Shown here: positions 41,876 through 51,161 of the stretch, piece by piece | How the letters are laid out: each line of letters starts with the position of its first letter | Position numbering within the stretch: position 1 is the stretch's first letter | From: Mesotoga sp. Brook.08.105.5.1 | GTDB taxonomy: Bacteria > Thermotogota > Thermotogae > Petrotogales > Kosmotogaceae | Assembly: GCF_002752635.1 (NCBI RefSeq) | Contig: NZ_AYTW01000007.1 | Coordinates: 1 to 64,000 of the forward strand | Direction: 5' to 3' | Length of the DNA stretch: 64,000 bases | Translations under genes and position numbers: made by a program | The notes under the pieces: generated by a model | What the model was told of the DNA's origin: nothing | What the model saw: the letters and a program-made list of their open reading frames with translations, nothing else | Database searches by the model: none

Positions 41876-41901
41876 TGGTTTAACTGTCCGGAGGGATTAC
41901 C

Positions 41902-43644
41902 TTGAGTGGAAGACGATTTGTAATCTTTCTCTTTTCCCTGGCTATCCTCGCAATATTCAATGCCTTTTCTCTATGGAGCATATATCTGTTATTTGCCGAT
42001 GGGAATTTCGGCTTGATGGTAACAATGGTCATCCTGACTCTGCTAATTGATATAATTGCGTTGAATCCAAAGGGTTACCCGTACAGATATATGATTCCCG
42101 CAATGATATTGCTTTTCATTCTCACGCTATATCCAATGTACTACACTTTCAGAACTGCCTTCACTAATTACGGAACCGGGCATCTATTCACAAGGCAGCA
42201 GTCAATTCAAAAGCTCCTCAGCGATTACTTCTACATCCCGGAAAACCCCGAGGAATTCGAGTTTTCCATCTTTATCGAGCTCGACAACTATAGCCCCACA
42301 GACAGATTCATAACTCTTCTGAAGTCGAAGACGGATGGAGAGATGTATGCCACTCTTAGGCCTCAGGTTGTAAGCAGAGATGCATCGGGGAACATCACAC
42401 TGGCCACCGCCAAGATGTTCGAGATAAAATCGGACAGTTTCGTTATCGGCGGGGTGAACTACACTCTTTCACGCTCTCCGGATGACCGAATCCTGGCTAT
42501 CCTATCTGATGCCGGTGCAAGGTATATATACTTTTATTCTCCCCAAGACACCTCCACCAGGCCGAACGCTCCCTTCTACTTCAGCGAAATAAGAGGAGTG
42601 TGGCTCCGAAATGCCGAATTTACAGACTCGGAGGGTAATCAGATAAGACTATTCCCAAACTCTCTTTACACAACCTTTGCCACCACTGAAAGGAAGTATG
42701 CGTTAAGGACTGAGACTTCATTCTCCGCCGGAAGAGCCATTCAGGAGACCGTTGTCTATAACAGGCAGACGGGAAGGACCTTGATCGAGGAGGGTGGCTT
42801 TTTCTATGATATCGACGCAAATGGAAACGAGTTCATAGTTGAGGGCTACATATCTGACGTTGGTTTTTGGAACTTCGTTAGGATGTTCCAGGATCCGAAG
42901 ATAAGGGACCCGTTTTTTCAGGTATTCGGCTGGACGTTTACCTGGGCCGGACTTAGCGTTCTCTTCTCATTCGTAATTGGCCTGGCGCTGGCAATCACAC
43001 TGAATGATCGGAGACTTAAGGGAAAGAAGATTTACAGAACACTGCTCATCATTCCCTGGGCCGTACCTGCCTTTATCTCTGCTCTTGTATGGAGAAATGG
43101 CTTCTTCAACGAAACCTATGGAGTTCTGAACAGGTTCATTGTTCAGGGACTCTTTGGGCTTGAACCAATAAAGTGGCTGAACGATGCCTTTTGGGCCAAA
43201 GTTTCAGTCTTGATTGTCAATACATGGTTGGGCTTCCCGTACATGATGACAGTAAGCCTCGGTGCTTTACAGAGTATTCCCGAAGAGTTTTATGAGGCCT
43301 CATCGATCGATGGTGCAACGAGACTCCAGAGATTCAGAATGATTACCTTCCCCCTGTTAATGGTTACTGTTGCACCTTTGCTTGTCGGCAGCTTTGCCTT
43401 CAACTTCAACAACTTCACCGGCATTTATCTGGTGACCCAAGGTGGACCCGCAATTCCTGGAGCTTCGACACCCGCTGGGGCAACTGATATCTTGATCTCA
43501 TACACTTTTAAGCTGGCGTTTGAAGGGAGAGGTCAGGACTTTGGCTTTGCCAGTGCCATTTCAATTATCATATTCATAATCGTCGCCGGCTTCAGCTGGA
43601 TAAACTTTAAATTGTCCGGTTCCTTTGAAGAGGTGAGCAGATAA
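41902..43644 (+). CDS. malF: Maltodextrin ABC transporter permease MalF
   Basis: This is the first of two membrane subunits of the importer. The 580-residue chain has about three N-terminal helices, a large extracytoplasmic loop (about 90-335), then the permease core. The ATPase-contact loop reads EEFYEASSIDGATRLQRF, near 465. The start is TTG at 41902, behind GGAGGG. Its stop shares one base with the malG start. No malK ATPase gene follows; as in many relatives, it is likely shared and encoded elsewhere. Confidence 0.9.
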   Translation: MSGRRFVIFLFSLAILAIFNAFSLWSIYLLFADGNFGLMVTMVILTLLIDIIALNPKGYPYRYMIPAMILLFILTLYPMYYTFRTAFTNYGTGHLFTRQQSIQKLLSDYFYIPENPEEFEFSIFIELDNYSPTDRFITLLKSKTDGEMYATLRPQVVSRDASGNITLATAKMFEIKSDSFVIGGVNYTLSRSPDDRILAILSDAGARYIYFYSPQDTSTRPNAPFYFSEIRGVWLRNAEFTDSEGNQIRLFPNSLYTTFATTERKYALRTETSFSAGRAIQETVVYNRQTGRTLIEEGGFFYDIDANGNEFIVEGYISDVGFWNFVRMFQDPKIRDPFFQVFGWTFTWAGLSVLFSFVIGLALAITLNDRRLKGKKIYRTLLIIPWAVPAFISALVWRNGFFNETYGVLNRFIVQGLFGLEPIKWLNDAFWAKVSVLIVNTWLGFPYMMTVSLGALQSIPEEFYEASSIDGATRLQRFRMITFPLLMVTVAPLLVGSFAFNFNNFTGIYLVTQGGPAIPGASTPAGATDILISYTFKLAFEGRGQDFGFASAISIIIFIIVAGFSWINFKLSGSFEEVSR

Positions 43645-46415
43645 TGGCCGTTGAGAGAAGAAAATACTGGTTAAGACACATAATCTTGATAGCTGTTGTC
43701 GTTGTGGTTCTCTTTCCCATGGTTTGGTTGATAACCACTTCAATAAGACGTGACCAGGCAGCTTTCTCGTCAAGGCTCTTTTCAACCAGAGTAACTCTTC
43801 AACACTACAGGAACCTTCTTTTCCCGGAAAGAAGCGTAGGAAGGCTTGTTCTTGATCTCCAGAGTGCAACATACGCCACAGGAGACTACAGAGGGAAAAG
43901 CCAGGAGGATCTGAAGAATACTGTTGAGAAGTTCCTCACTAAATTCGATTCTCTTATGGATGAGAGCGAAGAAATGGTTAGGGCAGTCGAAGGCGGTACC
44001 GCTGCAATTGAAAGCAATCTGGTAGAAATGGAGAGCATGATAATCAAGGAAATGAATGAGCTGAGACTCAAAGACAAGGTCCTCTTCGAAGAGAGACTCA
44101 AAGAGATAGGTGGACTAGACGAACTGAAGACGGCCTACGCGGTAGGAGAAATTCTTCAAACCGCCTCACCTTCTCTTGAAGGAACCTATCCCTTCTACAT
44201 CGGATTGCTTGGCGAAAGGTCATCACAAGTCATCGAGTCTCTCGAAGCTTACAGAAACCTGTACGAAGAGGTATTCCGTCATCGCGACGAGACGCTGCTA
44301 GCAATAGAAACCCTTGAATTTGAGAACAAGAAAGAAGTGGTGGAATCACTGAATTCTGTTGAAGATTACATATCTCTCTCTGGCATTGACTACTCTGAAT
44401 GGCGAAGAGTTGAGTGGCTTCAAGTTATTAACAGATATCTAAGGGAGGTCGAATCTTCGATGCCCGAAGATCAAGCCTCCGAGCTCAACCGGATCAGGAC
44501 AGGCCTATATGATTCCTTCAGATCTGCCGGTAACGCATGGGAAGCGGCAGCTGCTTCCAGTGCAGCCCTTTCTGAAGAACTATCTTTCCTGGCGGAGACG
44601 GCCTTTGGAACCGACTACTATGAGTACCTGGCCGCAAATGAAAAGTTGGAAGCAATAAAAAAGAACCTCGAGTCTACCGAAAAGGCTCTAGTCGTCTCAA
44701 ATTCGGCATTAGGCGAACTAGAAGACTCTTTTGAAGTCGCATTGCCGACCGTCGTGTCTGAAACTAGAAAACTCTCTGCCGTCGTTCCACCGCTGCAAAT
44801 GATAATCACTAAAGGCGCAGGTAATAGTACGGCTGTGACGGAGGCAAAAGTCAGGTCATCACTCGAGAGAATCGATTCAGCAAAGGAGACCATAGATCTT
44901 CTCCAGCGGCAGCTATCAAGTATGCAGAACGTCCGTGGGCTGAGCACAAGTCTTTCCGATCTCTCGGATAAGATGGCCTGGTTCTTAGGCAATGGCGAAG
45001 CTCTCGTAAGCGCATCTGCAAACTCAGAAGTCTTAAAGGGAGCAGACGTAATAGACATAGCCCTGTCAAACTTGTCGAGGGTATTGCCTGTTCTTGAGAT
45101 GAGTGTTGCAGAGTATATTGAGGTATCGGAGAGAACGATCGCTCTCACGACGGAACTGGAATCCCTGAAGAAAAGCATGGAAGACCTCGAGAACAGGATC
45201 TCTGAACTTCAAGAAGAAGCTGAGAGAGCAGAAAGAGAGCATGCAAAAGTCCTTGAAGCGATTAGTATACAAGCTGCGATGCTGTTTGTGGAGGAGGAAA
45301 TAACCTCGCTGGAAGGCGCCAGAAATTATGTATCGAAGCTGTCCGGTGTGCTGAACAACTACTTCAACATAAGAGCATCAACCCGTTACAGGACCCTTCT
45401 GTGGTACGATGATTTCATTCGGGCTGATTTGGAGGCAAAGGAAGGGACGGCTCTGCTGAATCAGCTAATCTCTACTATGAGATCGATGAAGGATGAACTT
45501 GCATCCAAGGTAAACTACTACATCGATCTGAGATTCCTTGGGACTTCGGTAACCCTAGATGACTTCGGAAAGATGCAGGAGACTTACAATTCTCTCTTTC
45601 AGCAGGTTAACGCTAAGTACCAACGTGCATCTAGGTTAATATCCGATCTAATCGAGAAGCCCACAACCTATTCATCTCCATATGATGGCATATTGAAGGA
45701 GATAGACAGAGCCTTATTCAGAACAAATCAGATCTGGGCACAAAAAGAGAGTACTTATTTCTATTTCGTCAGGTGGCTTCTTAATTCAATAATCGTAGCA
45801 CTTTCTGTGTCGCTTATCAGCGTTGCCGTTGCAGCTCTAGCTGCGTATCCTTTCAGCAGAATGAGATTCCGTGGAAGGAAGCAAGGTTTGCTTGGCCTCC
45901 TCCTTATTCAGATGTTCCCTACAATAATGTTCATGGTGGCTCTCTACGCTTTGCTGCAGTTCATTGGAAGTTTAATTCCATTCCTGGGACTAAACACGCT
46001 TGGAGGCCTGATATTTGCTTATTCAGGAGGAATTGCCTTCAACATCTGGCTGATCAAAGGCTATTACGATACAATCTCTAACTCTCTCGAAGAGGCAGCA
46101 ATGATCGACGGGGCAACGAAATTCCAGGCCTTTTTAAAGGTGATTTTACCGCTTGCCAGACCGATTCTGGCTGTTGTGGCTATTCTGACGTTTATGAACA
46201 TCTTCAACGAGTATCTGATTGCAAGGATAATTCTTCAGGACATGAACAAATGGACATACGCAGTTGGCCTTTGGCAGTTCTCGGGAAGATTCGAAACGAG
46301 CTGGGGCCCATTCACTGCCGCAGCGTTGATTGGAGCAGTTCCGATGGTCATATTCTTCCTCGTGTTACAGGACTACATCGTTGGGGGTTTGACACAGGGA
46401 GGAGTGAAAGAGTAA
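43644..46415 (+). CDS. malG: Maltodextrin ABC transporter permease MalG with giant coiled-coil insert
   Basis: MalG is the second membrane subunit of the importer. An ordinary MalG has about 280-300 residues; this chain has 923. The first helix is at about 12-32 (HIILIAVVVVVLFPMVWL). The other helices and the core begin near 705 (FVRWLLNSIIVAL), with the ATPase loop NSLEEAAMIDGATKFQAF near 815. Between them lie about 650 residues, mostly helical, with heptad-like runs (for example LESLKKSMEDLENRISELQ). The insert should stand outside the membrane. The frame is intact and codon use looks uniform, so it is not a misassembly. I recall that Thermotoga MalG is also enlarged. Confidence 0.9.
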   Translation: MAVERRKYWLRHIILIAVVVVVLFPMVWLITTSIRRDQAAFSSRLFSTRVTLQHYRNLLFPERSVGRLVLDLQSATYATGDYRGKSQEDLKNTVEKFLTKFDSLMDESEEMVRAVEGGTAAIESNLVEMESMIIKEMNELRLKDKVLFEERLKEIGGLDELKTAYAVGEILQTASPSLEGTYPFYIGLLGERSSQVIESLEAYRNLYEEVFRHRDETLLAIETLEFENKKEVVESLNSVEDYISLSGIDYSEWRRVEWLQVINRYLREVESSMPEDQASELNRIRTGLYDSFRSAGNAWEAAAASSAALSEELSFLAETAFGTDYYEYLAANEKLEAIKKNLESTEKALVVSNSALGELEDSFEVALPTVVSETRKLSAVVPPLQMIITKGAGNSTAVTEAKVRSSLERIDSAKETIDLLQRQLSSMQNVRGLSTSLSDLSDKMAWFLGNGEALVSASANSEVLKGADVIDIALSNLSRVLPVLEMSVAEYIEVSERTIALTTELESLKKSMEDLENRISELQEEAERAEREHAKVLEAISIQAAMLFVEEEITSLEGARNYVSKLSGVLNNYFNIRASTRYRTLLWYDDFIRADLEAKEGTALLNQLISTMRSMKDELASKVNYYIDLRFLGTSVTLDDFGKMQETYNSLFQQVNAKYQRASRLISDLIEKPTTYSSPYDGILKEIDRALFRTNQIWAQKESTYFYFVRWLLNSIIVALSVSLISVAVAALAAYPFSRMRFRGRKQGLLGLLLIQMFPTIMFMVALYALLQFIGSLIPFLGLNTLGGLIFAYSGGIAFNIWLIKGYYDTISNSLEEAAMIDGATKFQAFLKVILPLARPILAVVAILTFMNIFNEYLIARIILQDMNKWTYAVGLWQFSGRFETSWGPFTAAALIGAVPMVIFFLVLQDYIVGGLTQGGVKE

Positions 46416-46456
46416 CTTACCCTAAACTCGTCCGATTTGTGATGAGAGCCAGTTAA

Positions 46457-46505
46457 TTTTCAGGAGCCCGTCCCTAAGCAACCGGGATCGGGCCCCTGAA
46501 TTTTG
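46457..46505 (+). terminator. Terminator of malEFG
   Basis: TTCAGGAGCCCG pairs with CGGGCCCCTGAA, with one mismatch and an inner TCCC/GGGA extension; TTTT follows. The rest of the gap up to 46673 holds a TATAAT at 46561-46566 and a small leader hairpin, CACTCT-GTT-AGAGTG, near 46600. Confidence 0.75.
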
Positions 46506-46673
46506 AAGGTCGTGAGTATTTCGAACAGTGAATGTTGGGAGCGGAAAGACCTATGTCATATATAATTGAAGAGAAAGGATTCAGTAAAGTTTTTTCTCAC
46601 TCTGTTAGAGTGTAGATACTAGTAAGATAGGAATCTGTCGCACTCAAGATTGTCCAGATGGAAGGTGTTGCAG

Positions 46674-47858
46674 ATGGAGTTCATTTATCCCAATTACGAC
46701 ACAGGTTCAATAGTAAACCTATCAGCTGCCATTCTGAAGCACTTCGATGCTGAGATACCTTCAGGGGTGAAGGAGTATTGCTTCTCAGAACACGGAATTA
46801 GCATCGATGGAATAGATAAGCTAGTGGTATTCATAATCGATGCTGTTGGCTATTATAACTTGATGAAGGTCCTTGAGAAAAGCAGTTTCAAACACTTCTC
46901 TGTCGAAGATGTAAGAAGTCTGACTTCTGTCTTCCCTTCAACCACTTCCAGTGCTCTCACTTCGTTGTTCACGGCCACAACGCCTGGAGAGCACGGAGTA
47001 CTCGGGTATCTTCTCAATATTCCAGAGTACGGCGGACTAGTGAATATGATCGAGTTGACTCCCTACACTCAGGATAGAGACAATCTCACCAGATTGGGCT
47101 TTGACCCTCTTAAGTACAATCAAAATCCAACTATCTTCGAATCTCTGAAGGAAGCTGGCGTAAAAGGTTATCATCTCACATCCAAGAGTTTCGTGAACAC
47201 AGGACTGACGAGAATGCATTCCCGCGGAGGCATAGCCAGGGGTGTTCATGGATTGGGAGATATGTTCGAGGAACTCAATACCATCCTTGCTGCGGATGAA
47301 TCCGAAAGTCTGACGGTTGTCTACTGGGGTCTTATCGATACTTACGGTCACAAGTACGGTCCAAACTCCTTATCTTTCACTTCGGAAACCGCAGCTCTTA
47401 TCTCGGCGATCGAAGGGTTCTTCGATGAGACGACTGAGAGAAACACCGCATTCTTCATCACTGCCGATCACGGTCAAATCGAAACCCCTTGGGAGCAAGA
47501 GATCTGGTGGTCAAAGTTCGACGATATCTTCGATGAGATGTACTCCATGCCGGGAGGTGAACAGCGCATGTCCTACATATATTCTCTCGATAAAGAAAAA
47601 ACAAGAAAGAAGATGGAAGAGCTTTTTGGAGATTCTATTGAGATCATAGAGCCATCCCGTCTTGATGAAATAAAGCTCTTCGGCAGGCCTCTGAGCAATT
47701 CTTTCAGGAAGAGGATAGGTGAGCTCATTACCGTATCCAAGGACGACTCATCATTGTGTTTCAAATACACAGGTCAGGAACACTCGCTCAAAGGAAGGCA
47801 CGGAGGTTTGACAAAGGAGGAAATGAACGTCCCTCTAATACTTCTGAGAAGGGATTAG
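46674..47858 (+). CDS. Type I phosphodiesterase / alkaline phosphatase superfamily protein
   Basis: This 394-residue hydrolase of the alkaline phosphatase superfamily is closest to nucleotide pyrophosphatase/phosphodiesterases. Metal and active-site landmarks are FIIDAVG near 44, the nucleophile Thr in FPSTTSSALTS, WGLIDTYGHKYG, TADHGQ and finally GRHGG. No signal peptide is seen, so it is cytosolic. The ATG at 46674, behind GGAAGGTG, is preferred to one at 46650. The stop overlaps that of the converging tsaB gene by four bases. The substrate is unknown; a phosphodiester or sugar-phosphate mutase role is possible in this fold. Confidence 0.78.
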   Translation: MEFIYPNYDTGSIVNLSAAILKHFDAEIPSGVKEYCFSEHGISIDGIDKLVVFIIDAVGYYNLMKVLEKSSFKHFSVEDVRSLTSVFPSTTSSALTSLFTATTPGEHGVLGYLLNIPEYGGLVNMIELTPYTQDRDNLTRLGFDPLKYNQNPTIFESLKEAGVKGYHLTSKSFVNTGLTRMHSRGGIARGVHGLGDMFEELNTILAADESESLTVVYWGLIDTYGHKYGPNSLSFTSETAALISAIEGFFDETTERNTAFFITADHGQIETPWEQEIWWSKFDDIFDEMYSMPGGEQRMSYIYSLDKEKTRKKMEELFGDSIEIIEPSRLDEIKLFGRPLSNSFRKRIGELITVSKDDSSLCFKYTGQEHSLKGRHGGLTKEEMNVPLILLRRD

Positions 47859-48514
47859 TGGCTTTTTTCAGTCTTTCTATTCTCCCAGTTTATTTCAGCG
47901 ATTGACTTCTGCAAGTATATCGGTTTAAGGTCAGAATAACCTATGAACTCTCCTGCAGCAAACTTCTCAACTGCGATTTCTCTCATCGCTGAGGGGTCCT
48001 GATGTCTCACTTCACTGCAATCAAATCTTTCGAAGGCCTGTTCTATTTCACCGTCAAAAAAGAGTTTCGTCCCTGACAAGTCGATCGCGGAGACTAACTC
48101 GGCGGTACTACTGAACTCAGTTTCTCTGACTGGCACTCTCTCTCTGTATTCTCTCCAGTAATAGTGCCCCTCTCTTCCGCGTCTCAGGAGAATGAATCTC
48201 TCATCACCGATCGAGCTTGCCAGTATATCAAGAGAGTTAAAAGGAACTACGCGGATATCATACGGAAAGGCGATACCTTTGGCTGTTGCAATGCCTACTC
48301 TCAAACCCGTAAGGGAACCGGGACCAACACCGACCCCGATGAAGTCGAGTTTCGGGACCTCAATCTTGAGATTCTCTATCATCTGCTCTACCATTACGGC
48401 TAACAAAGAACCGAATTTGTCGATTTCTCGAGCCTTTATCTCCATCTCTCCCCTGCCATTACAGGCCGAGAGAAGAAGAGTTTTAGAAGAAGTGTCGAAA
48501 CATATATACTTCAT
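47855..48514 (-). CDS. tsaB: tRNA threonylcarbamoyladenosine biosynthesis protein TsaB
   Basis: TsaB is the non-catalytic partner of TsaD in making the t6A37 modification of ANN-reading tRNAs. The 219-residue chain shows the actin-like start ICFDTSSKTLLLSA and the highly conserved GVGPGSLTGLRVGIATAKG near 62-80. GAGGAGATG precedes the ATG. It is the last gene of the leftward heat-shock run, nine bases after the YitT-like gene. TsaD, TsaC and TsaE are not in the window. Confidence 0.9.
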   Translation of the reverse strand: MKYICFDTSSKTLLLSACNGRGEMEIKAREIDKFGSLLAVMVEQMIENLKIEVPKLDFIGVGVGPGSLTGLRVGIATAKGIAFPYDIRVVPFNSLDILASSIGDERFILLRRGREGHYYWREYRERVPVRETEFSSTAELVSAIDLSGTKLFFDGEIEQAFERFDCSEVRHQDPSAMREIAVEKFAAGEFIGYSDLKPIYLQKSIAEINWENRKTEKSH

Positions 48515-48523
48515 CGCATCTCC

Positions 48524-49381
48524 TCAGCTGAGATTCTTGAAGCCTTCACCGAAGACATCGGCATTGTTCACAATTATCACAAAAGCCCGTTTGTCTGTGG
48601 CCTTCACTATATGCCTTAACTGCCCTATCTCTCTTCTTCTTATTGATACCATCAAAACAGGTCTGTCTTCTCCGGAAAAGCCGCCCGTCGCCTTAATCAT
48701 CGTCGTGCCACGCTCCATTTCCTCAATAATTCTCTTCTTTATTGAATCACTTTCCACGCTAATAATGAAAGCCGTTCTTGTGTTGCCGATACCCTCGATT
48801 ATCCCATCTATTGTCTTGCTTGTAGTGAAAATCGTTATTATTCCGTACATTGCTGCGATAGGTCCGAATACGACAATGGCGAGCATTGTGATTAGTGAAT
48901 CGCTTATTAACAGACCCGTTCCTGTGCTGAAATTCAGATACTTTGAGAAGATCATAGCAAGTATATCTGTTCCTCCAGTGGAAGCTCCGCGCCACAACAC
49001 CAAGCCCATGCCAGCACCAGCAATAACGCCACCGTAGATTGCCACCAGCAGAAACCCGTCTTGTGTAGAAGAAGCATCGAAAACCGGGAAGTCCAGCTTC
49101 TGAAGAAGATCAACCGTTATGGACATAAGTACCGCCGAGTAGATCGACTTTATTCCAAAACCTACTCCCAGAATCACGAATGCAAGAAGAAAGAGAGCAA
49201 TGTTGTACACAAACATCTGAGCTCCCACCCAGAAACCGAAGACCCTGTAGATAATTATTGCAAGCCCGCTGACGCCGCCGGCGATAATGTTGTTCGGAAT
49301 CAAAAACGAAACAATTGAAACAGCAGTCAGTATTGAACCGACCGTAATCAGGAAGTAGTCAACGAATACCTTCCTATTCAC
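48524..49381 (-). CDS. YitT family membrane protein (DUF161/DUF2179)
   Basis: This 285-residue protein has about five to six membrane helices in the first 190 residues (start VDYFLITVGSILTAVS, then NNIIAGGVSGLAIII and WRGASTGGTDILA). A cytosolic DUF2179 domain covers about 200-275 (RGTTMIKATGGFSGEDRPVL). The family is widespread and without firm function. The start is GTG at 49381, one base after the dnaJ stop, so it is cotranscribed with the chaperone genes. Confidence 0.85.
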   Translation of the reverse strand: MNRKVFVDYFLITVGSILTAVSIVSFLIPNNIIAGGVSGLAIIIYRVFGFWVGAQMFVYNIALFLLAFVILGVGFGIKSIYSAVLMSITVDLLQKLDFPVFDASSTQDGFLLVAIYGGVIAGAGMGLVLWRGASTGGTDILAMIFSKYLNFSTGTGLLISDSLITMLAIVVFGPIAAMYGIITIFTTSKTIDGIIEGIGNTRTAFIISVESDSIKKRIIEEMERGTTMIKATGGFSGEDRPVLMVSIRRREIGQLRHIVKATDKRAFVIIVNNADVFGEGFKNLS

Positions 49382-49382
49382 T

Positions 49383-50510
49383 TCACTCTACGACCCTTGA
49401 GTTTTTCAGTTTTGCGATTTGCTGTAGGAGCTTCCTCTCTTTGCTTGAAGGCTTGTTAATATTCACCCTCACCGTTACGAGAAGATCTCCACGCCTATTG
49501 CCGGAAACACTTGGAACACCAAGGTTTTTCATCCTGAATACCGTGTTTGGACTAGTTCCCGCCGGGATCTTAAGGGTCTCCGTACCTCCTTCGGGAAGGG
49601 GTATCTCAACCGTGGTGCCTAGTGCACCTTCAACATAGTCTATCTCCTTGGTAATATACAGATCGTTTCCACTACGTCTGAACTCCGAAGGCATTTCGAC
49701 TCTTACACTTACGTAAAGGTCTCCGTACGCACCTCCATTCTGCCCTGAATTCCCGTGACCGCCAATTCTAAGAGTTGCTCCATTCTCAACTCCTGCAGGA
49801 ATCGTAACGCTCACCTGGTGTCTCTCCTTCACGTAGCCTCTGCCGCTGCACTGACCGCAGCGCTTATCGATTATCCTTCCCGTTCCGTTGCAGGTATTGC
49901 AGGCATGAGTGTTGCTGAACATCCCAAAGAATGATCTATGCTCCTCTTTCACATAACCGCTTCCATTGCAGGTAGGACATGTCCTGAAACTCGTGCCGTC
50001 TTCGGCTCCCGTTCCTTTACACTTGTGACAGACCTTATTTCTGTCATACTCAAGTATCACTTTCTTCCCAAGTATTACGTCTTTCAAATCTATGGCAACC
50101 GAAGCATGAATGTCCTCTCCCCTAACCGCTCTTGGACTCTGGGATCTGGAACTCGTACCTGACCTGCTTCCTCCAAAGAAGACATCGAAGACATCCTGAA
50201 AATCGCCGAACATATCGTCGAAGCTTCCTCCAGCGCTTCCAGGAGTTCTTCCAGAGCCACGGCTATAGGAAGAAGGATCTCCCACATATCCGAAACGGTC
50301 GAACATCGCACGCTTTTCTTTGTCGGACAAGACCTCATAGGCCTCCTGAATCTCTTTGAATTTCGCTTCGGCATCCTTCTTGTCTGCACCTTTGTATGCA
50401 TCAGGATGCCATTCCTTGACGAGTCTTCTGTAAGCCTTCCTTATATCTTCATCAGACGCATTTCGTGAGACTCCTAGAATCTCATAATAGTCTTTTCTTG
50501 ATTGAGCCAT
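49383..50510 (-). CDS. dnaJ: Chaperone DnaJ
   Basis: DnaJ delivers unfolded proteins to DnaK and stimulates its ATPase. The order is classic: J domain (5-70) with HPD in EWHPDAYKG, a Gly/Phe/Ser-rich region (75-130), four zinc-binding CxxCxGxG repeats ([32 protein letters not shown]) at about 150-220, and two C-terminal substrate-binding domains. At 375 residues it is full length. It follows grpE after 21 bases. DnaK is not encoded nearby. Confidence 0.95.
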   Translation of the reverse strand: MAQSRKDYYEILGVSRNASDEDIRKAYRRLVKEWHPDAYKGADKKDAEAKFKEIQEAYEVLSDKEKRAMFDRFGYVGDPSSYSRGSGRTPGSAGGSFDDMFGDFQDVFDVFFGGSRSGTSSRSQSPRAVRGEDIHASVAIDLKDVILGKKVILEYDRNKVCHKCKGTGAEDGTSFRTCPTCNGSGYVKEEHRSFFGMFSNTHACNTCNGTGRIIDKRCGQCSGRGYVKERHQVSVTIPAGVENGATLRIGGHGNSGQNGGAYGDLYVSVRVEMPSEFRRSGNDLYITKEIDYVEGALGTTVEIPLPEGGTETLKIPAGTSPNTVFRMKNLGVPSVSGNRRGDLLVTVRVNINKPSSKERKLLQQIAKLKNSRVVE

Positions 50511-50531
50511 CTAAATCACCACCGAATGCTC

Positions 50532-51149
50532 TTATTCAGACTCGGAAGAGTTGTTTATGGCAACAACGACTCTTGCAGGTTTGAGAACCTTGCCGTTAAG
50601 ATAGTATCCATGTTCGACGACATCATGAATCGCCATATCGGGAACATCGTTTGAAGTAATCGTCTCTTCAACTTCATGAGTGAAAGGATCAAAGGGCCTG
50701 CCCACCTCGGGGATTATCAGGGATAGCCCTTCGTCGAACATGAGCTTTTCAATCGATTTATGAATAAGCCTGACACCAGAAATGAACCCTTTCCTAGAAT
50801 CTTCTGAGTTTCGCAGAGCGCGACCAAGATTTTCATAGATTTCGATGATTCTAAGGATCATCCTCTCTTTGTATCTTTTTGCATCCTCCTCCGACTCACG
50901 AATAAGAGCATTTCTATAGTTGATGAATTCCGATCTCAGCCTGGAGTTTTCATCTTTGAGAACCCTTATTTCATTCTTAAGACTCTCCACTTCATCTATT
51001 TCAAGCTCCTTTTCTTGTTTTTGTACGTCTTCCAACTTAGTTTCTTCCTCTTTTACTTCTTCGGACACATTTGGTTCATTCTCTTCTTCAATCGAGCCAC
51101 CCTTTTTCTCTAGATCCTCGAGATTCTTGGTGTTCTTGTCCTCCAACAT
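50532..51149 (-). CDS. grpE: Nucleotide exchange factor GrpE
   Basis: GrpE releases ADP from DnaK. The 205-residue chain has a very acidic, Glu/Lys-rich N-terminus (1-60), a long coiled coil (about 60-130, ESLKNEIRVLKDENSRL), and the C-terminal beta domain with the family end VVEHGYYLNGKVLKPARVVV. GGAGGAGTGA precedes the ATG. It lies between hrcA (12 bases) and dnaJ. Confidence 0.92.
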   Translation of the reverse strand: MLEDKNTKNLEDLEKKGGSIEEENEPNVSEEVKEEETKLEDVQKQEKELEIDEVESLKNEIRVLKDENSRLRSEFINYRNALIRESEEDAKRYKERMILRIIEIYENLGRALRNSEDSRKGFISGVRLIHKSIEKLMFDEGLSLIIPEVGRPFDPFTHEVEETITSNDVPDMAIHDVVEHGYYLNGKVLKPARVVVAINNSSESE

Positions 51150-51161
51150 AGTTCACTCCTC

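Noticed and set aside
44618-45178. 186-codon frame on the minus strand inside malG
   Set aside because: It is the antisense shadow of the coiled-coil region, rich in Ser/Leu/Arg, without a ribosome binding site. malG on the plus strand is continuous.
43644-46415. MalG length as an assembly error or gene fusion with a foreign protein
   Set aside because: The frame is continuous and the permease parts flank the insert at the correct membrane positions. Similar enlargement is known in Thermotoga.
46457-46505. Possible riboswitch after malG
   Set aside because: It is a simple long hairpin followed by T residues at the operon end, best read as a terminator. No conserved aptamer core was seen.
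48192-49037. 281-codon plus-strand frame across tsaB and the YitT-like gene
   Set aside because: It runs antisense to two clear genes. Its Ile/Pro/Ser composition is typical of reverse-strand translation of membrane protein codons.
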